From Halobacillus litoralis (GTDB lineage Bacteria > Bacillota > Bacilli > Bacillales > Halobacillaceae), in NCBI RefSeq assembly GCF_009856415.1, contig NZ_WMEZ01000001.1, positions 620,001-684,000 of the forward strand: 64,000 bases of DNA, read 5' to 3'. Made by a program: the position numbers and the translations under genes. Shown one piece after another: positions 1-9,055 of this stretch. Every line of letters begins with the position of its first letter. The stretch's first letter is position 1. The notes under the pieces are model-generated. The model was not told the origin of the DNA. It did no database searches and was given only the letters and a program-made list of their open reading frames with translations.

Positions 1-71
1 CCTCATAAGGGAGCTTTTTTCATTTGGATTAAGTCTTTAGGGATATCCTTTAATATTATATCCGTCAATTG

Positions 72-3000
72 TTATTTTTTTGATATTAACAAATAAAACG
101 ATGGAACAAGTAAAAGCGTGAGTACTGTTGAAAAAGCGAGTCCGGATACGATCGATACCGCCAAAGGCTTGAACAGCACATCTCCTGTATAAATGATCGG
201 TGCAAGGGCTGCAATCGATGTTAACGACGTCAGGACGATTGGACGGATCCTTGCCCTGCCTGCTTCTATAACGGCTTCTACATTACTGCTATAACGTTCA
301 CGGTTTTGCTCAATAAACTCGACAAGAATTACGGAATTCCTTACAACAATACCTGAAAGGGAGACGATGCCTAATACTGCTAAGAAACTGAGCGGTTCCC
401 CTGAAACGAAAAGTCCTATAATGGCACCTGTCACGGCTAAGAATACGGTTCCTGTGATCAGTAAAGGCATAAGCAGGGAATTGAACTGGATCGCAATCGT
501 CAGATAGATTAAGAACAAAACGATGACAAACAGTTTGGTTACTTCTACAAAGAACTCGGACCGTGCATCGGTTTCACCGCTTTCTACAAGCGTATAACCT
601 TCTGGAAGGTCATTTTTAATTACGTTTATGACTTCCGATGATTTTTGAGAGAAGCTGCTTTCCATTCCCTCTTCAGGGTATGCTTCCACTGTGATCGTCC
701 GATCTCCATCCAAGTGTGGAATCACACCAATCCGTTCGGTTGAGTCTGTCGTGATAATTTCATCAAGCGTAAGAATTTCTGGGGGGCCGCCGCCTTGACT
801 CGCCTGCTGACTGACAACATTCAGCTCTGAAAGGGCTACACCATCCTCTACACCGTCGTCAACCATGATCTCGATCGGTAATCGTTCCACACCATTGTCA
901 AAAGTGCCCAAAGGTATTCCGATATTTGCCAGTTGAAGTTGTGATGTGATTTGGTTGATCGCAATGTTATTTTCCGCAAGCAATGTACGATCAGCGCTGT
1001 ATTCCGTGAAGGGCTGTGTCTCGGCATTGAGTGTAGCTATCTCAGCACCTTCCAGCTCACTTAACTGATCTTTTGCTTTCTCTGCCTCTGAAATCAATGT
1101 TTCAATCTCAGGACCTTGGATCTGTAACTGGACAGGTGGGGAAGGTGGTGGACCCGAAACAATGGTTTCAAGGAAAATTTCACTTTCTGGGAACTCTTCC
1201 CTTAAAGGCTCCTCCCATTCCTCAATAAAATCACTAGCACTCGTCTGGTCTCTGTCCACCCGGACGAGAACTTGACCTGTATTCTCACCTGAACGCTGCA
1301 ATCCTGAACTGAATAAGTTAGGAAGGCCACTACCTGAATAAATGGCTGTTTCAGTAATGTTATCTTCAGATTCCTCTAAGAAGTCAGTTAATTCCTGCAA
1401 CCTTTGTTCTGTTTCCTGAATCGTTGTCCCTTGAGAATTCTCAACAGAAATGGTGACTTCAGGACGATCAGCGGCAGGGAAGAATTCAAACGGAATCCGA
1501 ATGGCCAGGGTGGCTAATAGAGCACACACAATAAGGCCAATCAAAGATGTGACGAGTGGCTTCTTCGTAGTGGTAGGAAGAACCCTGTCAGCGTAGATAC
1601 GTTCTAATCGATCAAACAAACCACCGAGAAGTCCCGATTTTGCTTTTTTAGATTGCTTCCTCCGCTTTTTCCTTGCATATTGAACGGTAGGGATGAAGGT
1701 CAGTGCAATGATGGTGGATGCCAACACCGTAAAGATTAAGACCGATGGTAGGGCTCTAATGAAATCCCCGTTCGATCCCGACAGAAATGTTAAAGGCAAG
1801 AAACTGAAAATAATCATGAGTGTAGAAGTGATGATGGACTTGCCGACTTCCTTCACACCTCGGAGGGTACCTTCCATCGGGCCATCTCCGAGTTGGAACC
1901 TCCTTTGAATATTGTCATTAACAACAATAGCGTCGTCTACCAATATACCGATGGCTATAATCATTCCGATGACTGAAATCTGGTTCAAATCGACTCCAAC
2001 ATAAGGAAGCGGGATTAAACCGATAAGAATGGATATTGGGATCGATAAAGCAACGAGAATCGCTGACGACAATGGAAGACCCAATACCATAATGATGATG
2101 ACAGCAAGAAACGAAATAGCAAAGGAAGTGATCAGGTTCGAAAAGACTTCATCAATAACCGTACTTTGTGTATAAAATCGATCGACCTTAATATCTGCAG
2201 GTAACTGTTCTGACAAAACATTAACCTTGTCTGTCAATTCTTCTTGCAGGGCACTAATGTTTACCCCTTCTTCAGTAAGTACGGTGAGGGATAGAGCAGC
2301 CTGGTCTTTAAACGTAATCAGGTCTTCGACTTCTTGGTTTGTCATTTCAATCGACCCAATGTCAGCGAGAGTGACTGGCTCTCCTTCCGAGCTATTTCCA
2401 ACAAATAAACTTTCCAATTCTTCGATATCTGAATATTTTTCAAAGATGAGTTGATGGATGGTGCCATCTCTTTGTTCCGTACCAATTGGTGAAGGACCTA
2501 ATTCTTCATTCAAAGAACGGATGACGGAAGACGGAGAAATTTGCAACTCATTCAATTGATCATTATCCAAACTGACGGAAACCTTTTGATCAGGTAAGCC
2601 TTTAATTAAAATGGAATCGACACCAGGTGTCTGGGTTAGTTCTGCTTTCCATTCATTTAATTCATCCCTTAAGTTATATAATTCAGCTCGCTCATCACTG
2701 TAAAGGTGATAGGAAGCAACAGCTGACATGGTCATGTCCGTGTTCACATCAGGGGATTGGACTTCGTCTGGAAAAGACCTGGATACATCTGATACGGCCT
2801 GCCTGATCTTAGCATTGGTTGTGTCTACGTCTACATCCCCGGATAGAGTAGCGGTCACTGTACCGAACCCGGTTGTGGATGCAGACGTGATCTCATCAAT
2901 CCCTTCTGTGTTCAAAAGCTCTTCCTCTAAGGGGTTGATGATTGTCCGTTCCACTTCTTGAGGTGTTGCTCCCGGATAAACCGTGGAAATAGATGAGACA

Positions 3001-3119
3001 TTTACATTAATTTCAGGAATTTCCCTTTTTGGTAGCTGTAGATAGGTGAAAATACCTGTGAAAATCAATAACAAAATAAAAATCCAAATGATTTTGTTGT
3101 AATTTAAAATTGATTTCAT
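72..3119 (-). CDS. RND-family efflux transporter permease
   Basis: Proton-driven RND pump of the AcrB/SwrC type in the cytoplasmic membrane, probably exporting drugs, detergents or lipopeptides. The 1015-residue protein has the duplicated RND layout: one membrane helix at residues 10-27, a large outer loop, a helix bundle around 325-475, then the same pattern again with the second bundle around 865-1010. GILVDDAIVVNDN carries the paired Asp of the proton relay, and the second half has GIVVRNSVILVEF. Length is close to the family norm (1020-1065). The ATG is preceded by AGGAGG (+ strand CCTCCT at 3126). No membrane-fusion partner is adjacent on the right; the left side is cut by the window. 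Substrate cannot be told from sequence. Confidence 0.93.
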   Translation of the reverse strand: MKSILNYNKIIWIFILLLIFTGIFTYLQLPKREIPEINVNVSSISTVYPGATPQEVERTIINPLEEELLNTEGIDEITSASTTGFGTVTATLSGDVDVDTTNAKIRQAVSDVSRSFPDEVQSPDVNTDMTMSAVASYHLYSDERAELYNLRDELNEWKAELTQTPGVDSILIKGLPDQKVSVSLDNDQLNELQISPSSVIRSLNEELGPSPIGTEQRDGTIHQLIFEKYSDIEELESLFVGNSSEGEPVTLADIGSIEMTNQEVEDLITFKDQAALSLTVLTEEGVNISALQEELTDKVNVLSEQLPADIKVDRFYTQSTVIDEVFSNLITSFAISFLAVIIIMVLGLPLSSAILVALSIPISILIGLIPLPYVGVDLNQISVIGMIIAIGILVDDAIVVNDNIQRRFQLGDGPMEGTLRGVKEVGKSIITSTLMIIFSFLPLTFLSGSNGDFIRALPSVLIFTVLASTIIALTFIPTVQYARKKRRKQSKKAKSGLLGGLFDRLERIYADRVLPTTTKKPLVTSLIGLIVCALLATLAIRIPFEFFPAADRPEVTISVENSQGTTIQETEQRLQELTDFLEESEDNITETAIYSGSGLPNLFSSGLQRSGENTGQVLVRVDRDQTSASDFIEEWEEPLREEFPESEIFLETIVSGPPPSPPVQLQIQGPEIETLISEAEKAKDQLSELEGAEIATLNAETQPFTEYSADRTLLAENNIAINQITSQLQLANIGIPLGTFDNGVERLPIEIMVDDGVEDGVALSELNVVSQQASQGGGPPEILTLDEIITTDSTERIGVIPHLDGDRTITVEAYPEEGMESSFSQKSSEVINVIKNDLPEGYTLVESGETDARSEFFVEVTKLFVIVLFLIYLTIAIQFNSLLMPLLITGTVFLAVTGAIIGLFVSGEPLSFLAVLGIVSLSGIVVRNSVILVEFIEQNRERYSSNVEAVIEAGRARIRPIVLTSLTSIAALAPIIYTGDVLFKPLAVSIVSGLAFSTVLTLLLVPSFYLLISKK

Positions 3120-3157
3120 TTTGTTCCTCCTGACCCATATGATTTTTATGCTCTTTC

Positions 3158-3188
3158 AGTATAAACTTTTTTCCGACACATGTGTCAA
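3158..3188 (-). promoter_or_regulatory. Promoter with palindromic operator for the RND gene
   Basis: Read leftwards, TTGACA (3183-3188) is followed by TATACT (3158-3163) with a 19-base spacer, or by the poorer TTTATA with 17. A perfect 12-base palindrome GACACATGTGTC (3175-3186) overlaps the -35 box, as expected for a repressor operator. The regulator is unknown and is not encoded next door. Confidence 0.55.
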
Positions 3189-3292
3189 TTAAATGCTCCT
3201 CCGATGTGCTAAAGCAAAGCGAACATGAAACCGCTTTACATTTTGCCAATATTCATATATAATGACCTTCCCATGAGTAGGGAGGGATGTAA

Positions 3293-3703
3293 ATGGAATC
3301 AAACCAACTAATCAATGAAGCTAAAAAGATAAGGGAAAAAGCTTATGTACCTTATTCGAAATTCCCCGTAGGTGCTGCTCTAGTCACAGAAGATGGAACC
3401 CTATATACGGGATGCAATATCGAAAATGCCGCCTATCCGGTTACCTGTTGTGCTGAAAGAGTGGCTATTTTTAAAGCCGTTTCTGATGGACATGATAAAT
3501 TCAAGGAACTGGCGGTTGTCGCTGACACGAAAAGACCGGTTCCACCATGTGGATCTTGCCGCCAAGTCATGAGTGAATTTTTCCAGTCCAATGTTAAAAT
3601 TCATACTACAAATCTGCACGGGGATACAAAAACATTTACTATGGAAGAAATTCTTCCATTCTCGTTTTCATCTGCTGATTTATCAGAAGATGATGCGAAG
3701 TAG
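3293..3703 (+). CDS. cdd: Cytidine deaminase
   Basis: Deaminates cytidine and deoxycytidine to uridine in pyrimidine salvage, in the cytoplasm. The 136-residue protein has the zinc-site signatures of the homotetrameric class: CAERVAIFKA (Cys ligand and proton-shuttling Glu) and PCGSCRQV (two Cys ligands), plus the N-terminal PYSKFPVGAAL substrate loop. Length is typical. The start follows GGGAGGGATGTAA. It stands alone between the divergent RND gene and a terminator, not in the era-linked position seen in B. subtilis. Confidence 0.96.
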   Translation: MESNQLINEAKKIREKAYVPYSKFPVGAALVTEDGTLYTGCNIENAAYPVTCCAERVAIFKAVSDGHDKFKELAVVADTKRPVPPCGSCRQVMSEFFQSNVKIHTTNLHGDTKTFTMEEILPFSFSSADLSEDDAK

Positions 3704-3708
3704 GCAGG

Positions 3709-3737
3709 AAAAGGATGAGACTCTCATCCTTTTTTTA
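3709..3737 (+). terminator. Rho-independent terminator after cdd
   Basis: Stem AAAGGATGAG / CTCATCCTTT with an ACT loop, followed by a run of T. Confidence 0.85.
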
Positions 3738-3969
3738 TTTATCCATTTGAAGAAATCAAGTATTAGGATGAGAACTTGTTCTAACCCTACCCCTTTAGTC
3801 CAAATGCTTTAAAAAAAAGGATGCTTCTACAGGTAATTAACAAATGTCTATTCAAATGATGGGTATCTGCCATTAAGAAAGTAAAGGATATGATGATATC
3901 GCCTAGTACATTCACGCTCTTTGTGACATACGCTGATAAGGAATAAAAAGAACAAGGAGTGAAAGCACA

Positions 3970-4656
3970 ATGCATCAACATTCTATGCAGGACTCTTGCG
4001 GCTGTGGACCTATGTCTCCGATGTCTTCTCCAGCCGGAAACCGTAGACCGATCGTCTGTCCTGTCCAAAATTGTGTAGTGGATAACTACTTCTGTGAAAA
4101 CCAAGATTACATTCACCCTACGCACATTCTCGTGCGAAACAATCACACGTTGAATAACAACCACTATTTCCCATATATGGTTTCTGAGCAAAACAACTTC
4201 CGAACTCAAGACTTCGCTTTTCCTCAAGGGTCTTCACCAGACTATAACTGGATGGATTATATGAATCCTCAAGACATGGGACAAATGCCTATGGGCCAAG
4301 GACAAATGCCGATGATGAATGAAGAGGATATGGAAGAGACAGAAGATATGATGGGCCAGGGTCAAATGCCGATGATGGGCGACGGCCAGATGCCAATGAT
4401 GGGTCAGGGTCAAATGCCGATGATGGGTCAGGGTCAAATGCCGATGATGGGTCAGGGTCAAATGCCGATGATGGGTGATGGTCAGATGCCAATGATGGGT
4501 CAAGGACAAATGCCGATGATGGGCCAAGGACAAATGCCAATGACAGGTCAGGGCCAAATGCCGATGATGGGCCAAGGCCAAATGCCAATGGCAGGTCAGG
4601 GTCAAATGCCGATGATGGGTCAAGGCCAAATGCCAATGATGGGCTCAGGATCATAG
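3970..4656 (+). CDS. cotD: CotD-like spore coat protein with octapeptide repeats
   Basis: Probable inner spore coat protein. The first 85 residues resemble CotD: Cys/His-rich, with IVCPVQNCVVDNYF, a HPTHILVRNNHT segment and HYFPYMVS. Beyond that the protein is extended by a low-complexity tail: after an acidic patch (NEEDMEETEDM) there are twelve tandem octapeptides of the form G(Q/D)GQMPM(M/T/A), ending GSGS. B. subtilis CotD is only about 75 residues, so the tail is an elaboration. The 24-base DNA repeat runs from about 4345 to 4650. RBS GGAGTG precedes the ATG. TAC, 17 bases, then CATACGCT (3906-3933 region) could be a late sporulation sigma-K promoter, but this is weak. It lies next to ypsA-gpsB as in B. 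subtilis. Confidence 0.85.
   Translation: MHQHSMQDSCGCGPMSPMSSPAGNRRPIVCPVQNCVVDNYFCENQDYIHPTHILVRNNHTLNNNHYFPYMVSEQNNFRTQDFAFPQGSSPDYNWMDYMNPQDMGQMPMGQGQMPMMNEEDMEETEDMMGQGQMPMMGDGQMPMMGQGQMPMMGQGQMPMMGQGQMPMMGDGQMPMMGQGQMPMMGQGQMPMTGQGQMPMMGQGQMPMAGQGQMPMMGQGQMPMMGSGS
4345..4650 (+). repeat. 24-base tandem repeat inside the cotD-like gene
   Basis: Twelve in-frame units encode G(Q/D)GQMPM(M/T/A). Units are nearly identical at DNA level, with silent changes, so copy number may vary between strains by slippage. Confidence 0.9.
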
Positions 4657-4664
4657 ATAAGATG

Positions 4665-4700
4665 AAATAAGCCACGAAACTGTGGCTTATTTTCTTTTTT
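4665..4700 (+). terminator. Terminator after the coat gene
   Basis: Stem AAATAAGCCAC / GTGGCTTATTT with a short loop, followed by CTTTTTT. Confidence 0.85.
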
Positions 4701-4744
4701 CTAGGAAACATATTAAAATGAAGGAAGGGTAAGGAGGAAGAACA

Positions 4745-5308
4745 TTGAAAACCATTGTTGTTACGGGTTACAAACCGATGGAAATGGGTATTTTCAAGCA
4801 TAATGATCCGAAAGTAGAATTTGTGAAAGAAACCATAAAAAAAAGGTTACGTTCCTACATAGAAGAAGGGTTACAATGGGTGCTCATTTCCGGACAAATG
4901 GGAGTCGAGATATGGACGGCTGAAGTTGTCCTTGATTTAAAGGAACAGTATGATGTGAAACTAGGCGTTCTTCCGCCTTTTGAAAACCAGGAAGAGCGCT
5001 GGCCTGAAGATCTTAAGCTTGTTTATGAGGAAGTAACAATGACCGCCGATTTCTACCAGCCAATCTATAATAAAGGATATGAAGGTCCATACCAATTCAA
5101 AGCAAAAGATCAATTTCTGATCGATCACTCGGATGGGTGTCTCGTACTGTTTGATGAAGATACAGAGGGTAGTCCACAATATTTCTTAAGAGGAGCGAAA
5201 AAGGCTCAAAATCAAGGGGATTATGAAATCGTCTATATTACTCCGTTAGACCTTGAAGAGACGGTAGAAGAGCTTCGGATGGCAGATCCGGATTTCTGGA
5301 GTCAGTAA
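4745..5308 (+). CDS. ypsA: YpsA family SLOG-domain protein (DUF1273)
   Basis: A 187-residue cytoplasmic protein of the YpsA family, which has a Rossmann-like SLOG fold predicted to bind a nucleotide or nucleotide-derived ligand and is linked to cell division in Firmicutes. Seen here: N-terminal IVVTGYKPMEMGIF, ISGQMGVEIWTAEV (glycine-rich binding loop) and DGCLVLFDEDTEGSPQYF. The start is TTG, 7 bases after AGGAGG (4732-4737). It precedes gpsB and rnpB, the conserved Bacillus order. The molecular function is not established. Confidence 0.92.
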   Translation: MKTIVVTGYKPMEMGIFKHNDPKVEFVKETIKKRLRSYIEEGLQWVLISGQMGVEIWTAEVVLDLKEQYDVKLGVLPPFENQEERWPEDLKLVYEEVTMTADFYQPIYNKGYEGPYQFKAKDQFLIDHSDGCLVLFDEDTEGSPQYFLRGAKKAQNQGDYEIVYITPLDLEETVEELRMADPDFWSQ

Positions 5309-5385
5309 ATGTTCCAGATTTGAAATTGACATTTTCGTGACCTTTTGAAAAAATGGATATAATGTGTGAAACAGAGGTGAAAAAA

Positions 5386-5694
5386 ATGAACTTAGAAGAG
5401 TATCATTTAAGCGGAAAGGATATACTTGAGAAAGACTTTAAAACGTCTATGAGAGGGTATAACCAGGAAGAAGTAGATGAGTATCTGGATTTGATCATTC
5501 AGGATTATGACCGTTTCCAACAGGAAATTGAACGTCTGCAGCAGGAAAATGATCGGTTGAAAAAAATGTCATCAAGGGAAACCGCACAGAGACAAAGGCA
5601 ACCATCAACGAATAACCATCAAGTGAATTATGATATCTTAAAACGTGTGTCAAACTTAGAGAAGGCTGTTTTTGGTAATAAATACGCTGACTAG
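5386..5694 (+). CDS. gpsB: Cell-cycle protein GpsB
   Basis: DivIVA-related coiled-coil protein that moves between lateral wall and septum and guides penicillin-binding proteins. Start chosen at 5386: GAGGTG lies just upstream, and an earlier in-frame ATG at 5353 would overlap a TATAAT box. The product (102 residues) has the DivIVA-like N-terminal fold ([35 protein letters not shown]), a coiled coil (residues about 35-60), a polar linker and the short C-terminal helix ([15 protein letters not shown]). This is the normal GpsB layout. Confidence 0.95.
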   Translation: MNLEEYHLSGKDILEKDFKTSMRGYNQEEVDEYLDLIIQDYDRFQQEIERLQQENDRLKKMSSRETAQRQRQPSTNNHQVNYDILKRVSNLEKAVFGNKYAD

Positions 5695-5710
5695 TATTCA
5701 TTTTTTTCCA

Positions 5711-5739
5711 ATGACAAGCGAGTAAGTGTCTGTTATAAT
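5711..5739 (+). promoter_or_regulatory. Sigma-A promoter of rnpB
   Basis: ATGACA (5711-5716), a 17-base spacer and TATAAT (5734-5739). Transcription would start near 5746, giving a short leader with a CGTCTTAAGAGACG hairpin before the mature RNA. Confidence 0.7.
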
Positions 5740-5782
5740 GGTTTAGCACGTCTTAAGAGACGCAATGACAAATGATAATGCT

Positions 5783-6176
5783 CATTTGAATACTCGGGTA
5801 ATCGCTGTATAGGTTTCTATACAGAGGAAAGTCCATGCTCGCACAAGCTGCGATGCTTGTAGTGTTCGTGCTTGACGAAACCATAAGTCAAGGGAGTTCT
5901 TTAGAACTTACGGCAGGGAAAATTCCTAAGTCTTTGATATGGAATGACTACCTTGAAAGTGCCACAGTGACGGAGCCGGAGTAGAAATACTTCGGGTGGA
6001 ACGAGGTAAACCCCACGAGCGAGCAACCCAAATATAGGTAGGGGCACTTTTCAATGGGAATTGAACCAGAGAAGAGGCCGTTTTACGGCAGATAGATGAT
6101 TGCCACCGGAGTACGAGGTTGACCACCGTTTGCAGTACAATGGCACAGAACATGGCTTACAGAGTATTCAAAGGTC
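5783..6176 (+). ncRNA. rnpB: RNase P RNA, Bacillus (B) type
   Basis: Catalytic RNA of ribonuclease P, which matures tRNA 5' ends. Recognised from the conserved cores CGGGTAATCGCTG, GAGGAAAGTCCATGCTCGCAC, CTTGAAAGTGCCACAGTGACG, GGTAAACCCC and GATGATTGCC, ending GTTTGCAGTACAATGG. Helix P1 fixes the ends: TTTGAATACTC at 5785-5795 pairs exactly with GAGTATTCAAA at 6162-6172. Length (about 390 bases) matches B-type RNAs. It sits between gpsB and rlmL as in B. subtilis. Exact mature ends are estimated. Confidence 0.97.
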
Positions 6177-6194
6177 GCTAATGATACAGATGAC

Positions 6195-6239
6195 ACCCTT
6201 CTGGAAAGCCTTATGCTTTTTGGAAGGGTTTTTTCTTTT
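6195..6239 (+). terminator. Terminator of rnpB
   Basis: ACCCTTC / GAAGGGT stem, extended inward by GAAAGC / GCTTTT, followed by T6CT4. Confidence 0.85.
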
Positions 6240-6305
6240 GTATAACATGTATTAGTGAAGGAAAACGTTCTTGTTTGTTCATGCTACATATGAAGGAGGT
6301 TCATC

Positions 6306-7475
6306 ATGTCGAATAAAGTTACGTTGATTGCAACGGCAGCTATGGGACTTGAAGCTATAGTTGGGAAAGAAGTTAAAGCCTTAGGATATGAAGACATACA
6401 GATTGAAAACGGAAGAGTTGTTTTTGAAGCGGACGTTTCAGCGATACCGAGAGCCAATCTCTGGCTTCGAACAGCGGATCGTGTCAAATTGTTGGTTGGA
6501 AAGTTCAAAGCCACATCATTTGATGAGCTTTTCGAAAACACGAAGGCATTGCCGTGGGAAACTTTTATAGAAGAAGACGGGGAGTTTCCTGTTGTCGGTA
6601 AATCAGTGAAATCGAAACTATACAGTGTTCCGGATTGTCAATCGATTGTTAAGAAAGCGATTGTAGAACGTTTGAAAGTTAAACATGGCATTGATTCATG
6701 GTTGAAAGAAACCGGGGCCTTTTATCGGGTGGAAGTGGCCATTCATAAGGACGAGGCGTTACTGACAATTGATACATCAGGAAGTGGCTTGCATAAACGG
6801 GGATACCGCGTAGGCCAAGGGGAAGCGCCATTAAAAGAGACATTGGCCGCAGCACTCGTACAAATTACAAATTGGACCCCTGACCAACCGTTTGTAGATC
6901 CTTTTTGTGGCTCAGGCACAATTGCAATTGAAGCGGCATTAATTGGTCAGAACATCGCCCCAGGTTTTAACAGGGAATTCGCTTCTGAGAATTGGAGTTT
7001 CATTCCACAAAAGGTTTGGGATGATGCTTTTCAAGAAGCGGAAGATGCAGCGAATTATGATCAACCACTTCAAATTTTCGGCTCAGATATTGATCCTGAC
7101 TTAATTGAGATCGCGAGAAAAAATGCGATGGAAGCAGGACTTGGAGAACTAATCACTTGGAAACAAATGCAGATGAGTGATTTCAAACCGAAGCAGGAGA
7201 ATGGCTACCTTGTGTCTAATCCTCCTTATGGAGAGCGTATGGGTGAGCGGGAAGAAGTGGAAGAGATGTACCGCAATCTTGGTACGATCATGCGTGATCA
7301 CCCATCCTGGAGTGTGTACATTCTTACTTCTCACGAAGGATTTGAGAAACTTTACGGAAAGCCTGCCACTAAAAAACGGAAGCTCTTCAATGGCTTTATT
7401 AAAACGGATTATTATCAGTATTTCGGAAGGAAACCAAAATCGAAGCCTGACAATGGCAAAGGATTCGGTTTTTGA
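6306..7475 (+). CDS. rlmL: Class I rRNA methyltransferase with THUMP domain (RlmL/YpsC)
   Basis: Probable 23S rRNA guanine-N2 methyltransferase using S-adenosylmethionine. The 389-residue protein has an N-terminal ferredoxin-like/THUMP region (about 1-160, with GRVVFEADVS and DTSGSGLHKRGYR) and a methyltransferase domain with DPFCGSGTIAIEA (SAM loop), GSDIDPDLIEIA and the catalytic NPPYGERMG. RBS GGAGG is 9 bases upstream. It follows rnpB, the ypsC position. It corresponds to the N-terminal half of the larger E. coli RlmKL; the RlmK half is absent, as is normal in Bacilli. Confidence 0.93.
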   Translation: MSNKVTLIATAAMGLEAIVGKEVKALGYEDIQIENGRVVFEADVSAIPRANLWLRTADRVKLLVGKFKATSFDELFENTKALPWETFIEEDGEFPVVGKSVKSKLYSVPDCQSIVKKAIVERLKVKHGIDSWLKETGAFYRVEVAIHKDEALLTIDTSGSGLHKRGYRVGQGEAPLKETLAAALVQITNWTPDQPFVDPFCGSGTIAIEAALIGQNIAPGFNREFASENWSFIPQKVWDDAFQEAEDAANYDQPLQIFGSDIDPDLIEIARKNAMEAGLGELITWKQMQMSDFKPKQENGYLVSNPPYGERMGEREEVEEMYRNLGTIMRDHPSWSVYILTSHEGFEKLYGKPATKKRKLFNGFIKTDYYQYFGRKPKSKPDNGKGFGF

Positions 7476-7520
7476 TTCGTTTGATAAAGTTATTCATTTA
7501 GGTGAAGGGGAGAGGTAAAT

Positions 7521-9014
7521 TTGAGTAAAACAACTGAACAGAAATTTATGGATCTCTTAAAAGAACAATCGGCTTATGGGGAAGCCATTGGGCTGATGGC
7601 TTGGGATATGAGAACAAAAGCACCACGAAAAGGAATCGAAGGGCGCTCGGAAGTAATTGGGGTCATGTCTCAAAAAGTCCATGAAATACAAACATCAGAT
7701 GAAATGCGTGGATATATCGATAAGTTGAAAAACAAGGCTCAAGACCCCATTCTGAAAAGAGCGGTAGAAGAAGCGGAAGAGACGTACGATAAAACAGCAA
7801 AAATCCCTGCCAATGAGTATAGAGCTTATGTGACGCTCCAAACCCAAGCTGAATCCATGTGGGGAGAAGCTAAAAGTAACAATGACTTTGAAAGTTTCCG
7901 CCCTTATTTAGAAAAGCTGGTTGAATACAACCGCAAATTCGCGGATTACTGGGGATATGGAGATCACCGCTATGATGCTTTGTTGAATAATTATGAGCCC
8001 GGTGTGACTGTGGAAGTGCTGGATAAAGTGTTTCCAAAGGTCAGAAAAGCTCTAACTGACCTTCTCAAACAAATCAAAGAAGCCCCTAATCAACCCGATC
8101 CGACCGTCCTGCAGGGCCATTTTTCTAAAGAGCGCCAGGCTGAGTTTAGCGAAGTGATCTTGGAGCGCATGGGTTATGATTTTGAAGCGGGCCGGTTAGA
8201 TGAGACGGTGCACCCTTTTGCCATCGGACTAAATACCAATGATGTCAGGGTTACAACGAAATACGACGAAAAAGATTTCCGGACAGCTGTTTTTGGAACG
8301 ATTCACGAAGGTGGACATGCCCTTTATGAACAGAACATCGACCCAAAGCTTGCTTTTACACCTCTTGCTGACGGGACGAGCATGGGTATCCATGAATCAC
8401 AATCCCTGTTTTGGGAGAACTTTATAGCTCGTAGTGAAGGCTTTTGGAGAAATCATTATGAGTTGTTCAAAAACTATGCTCCTGGGCACTTCCAAAACTT
8501 ATCTTTGGAGAAGTTTTATCCGGCTGTCAATGAAGTAAAACCATCCCTGATTCGAATTGAAGCGGACGAGTTGACGTATTGCTTGCACATTATGGTTCGC
8601 TATGAGCTGGAAAAAGCATTGATTGCTGGTGAAATTGAAGTGAAGGATCTCCCTGAACTGTGGAATCAGAAGATGGAAGATTACCTGGGAACCACCCCTG
8701 AAAATGATTCTGAAGGAGTCCTTCAGGATATTCACTGGTCCGGTGGTGATTTCGGCTACTTTCCATCCTATGCATTAGGATATATGTATGCCGCCCAGTT
8801 GAACTCTAAAATGAGAGAAGAAATCGATGTGGATCGTTCTATTGAAGAAGGCGATTTCCATAAAATCAAGGAATGGCTGACGGAAAACGTTCATCAGTAT
8901 GGAAAAATGAAAAAACCGCTGCAAATCTTAAATGACATTACTGGTGAAGGATTGAATCCTGATCATCTTATAGATTATTTAACAAATAAATATAAAAAAA
9001 TCTATCAGTTTTAA
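7521..9014 (+). CDS. M32 family metallocarboxypeptidase (Taq type)
   Basis: Zinc carboxypeptidase that removes C-terminal residues from peptides in the cytoplasm; YpwA is the B. subtilis homologue. The 497-residue product has the hallmark GTIHEGGHALYEQ (HExxH) near residue 260, followed by GIHESQSLFWEN (third ligand region) and IRIEADELTYCLH. Length matches the family (about 500). Start is TTG after GGGGAGAGG. It directly follows rlmL with a 45-base gap and may share its transcript. Confidence 0.95.
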   Translation: MSKTTEQKFMDLLKEQSAYGEAIGLMAWDMRTKAPRKGIEGRSEVIGVMSQKVHEIQTSDEMRGYIDKLKNKAQDPILKRAVEEAEETYDKTAKIPANEYRAYVTLQTQAESMWGEAKSNNDFESFRPYLEKLVEYNRKFADYWGYGDHRYDALLNNYEPGVTVEVLDKVFPKVRKALTDLLKQIKEAPNQPDPTVLQGHFSKERQAEFSEVILERMGYDFEAGRLDETVHPFAIGLNTNDVRVTTKYDEKDFRTAVFGTIHEGGHALYEQNIDPKLAFTPLADGTSMGIHESQSLFWENFIARSEGFWRNHYELFKNYAPGHFQNLSLEKFYPAVNEVKPSLIRIEADELTYCLHIMVRYELEKALIAGEIEVKDLPELWNQKMEDYLGTTPENDSEGVLQDIHWSGGDFGYFPSYALGYMYAAQLNSKMREEIDVDRSIEEGDFHKIKEWLTENVHQYGKMKKPLQILNDITGEGLNPDHLIDYLTNKYKKIYQF

Positions 9015-9020
9015 CATGAA

Positions 9021-9050
9021 AAAAGCCCGGCTGGATAAGCCGGGCTTTGT
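9021..9050. terminator. Bidirectional terminator between convergent genes
   Basis: AAAGCCCGGCT / AGCCGGGCTTT stem with a 5-base loop. The A-rich left flank gives a U tract for the leftward lipoprotein gene; the right T run is short. Confidence 0.85.
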
Positions 9051-9055
9051 GTTAT

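Noticed and set aside
4234-4801. Long minus-strand reading frames across the cotD-like gene
   Set aside because: They are antisense products of the 24-base repeat (His/Leu-rich or Pro/Ser-rich), lack an RBS, and the + strand frame has clear CotD homology.
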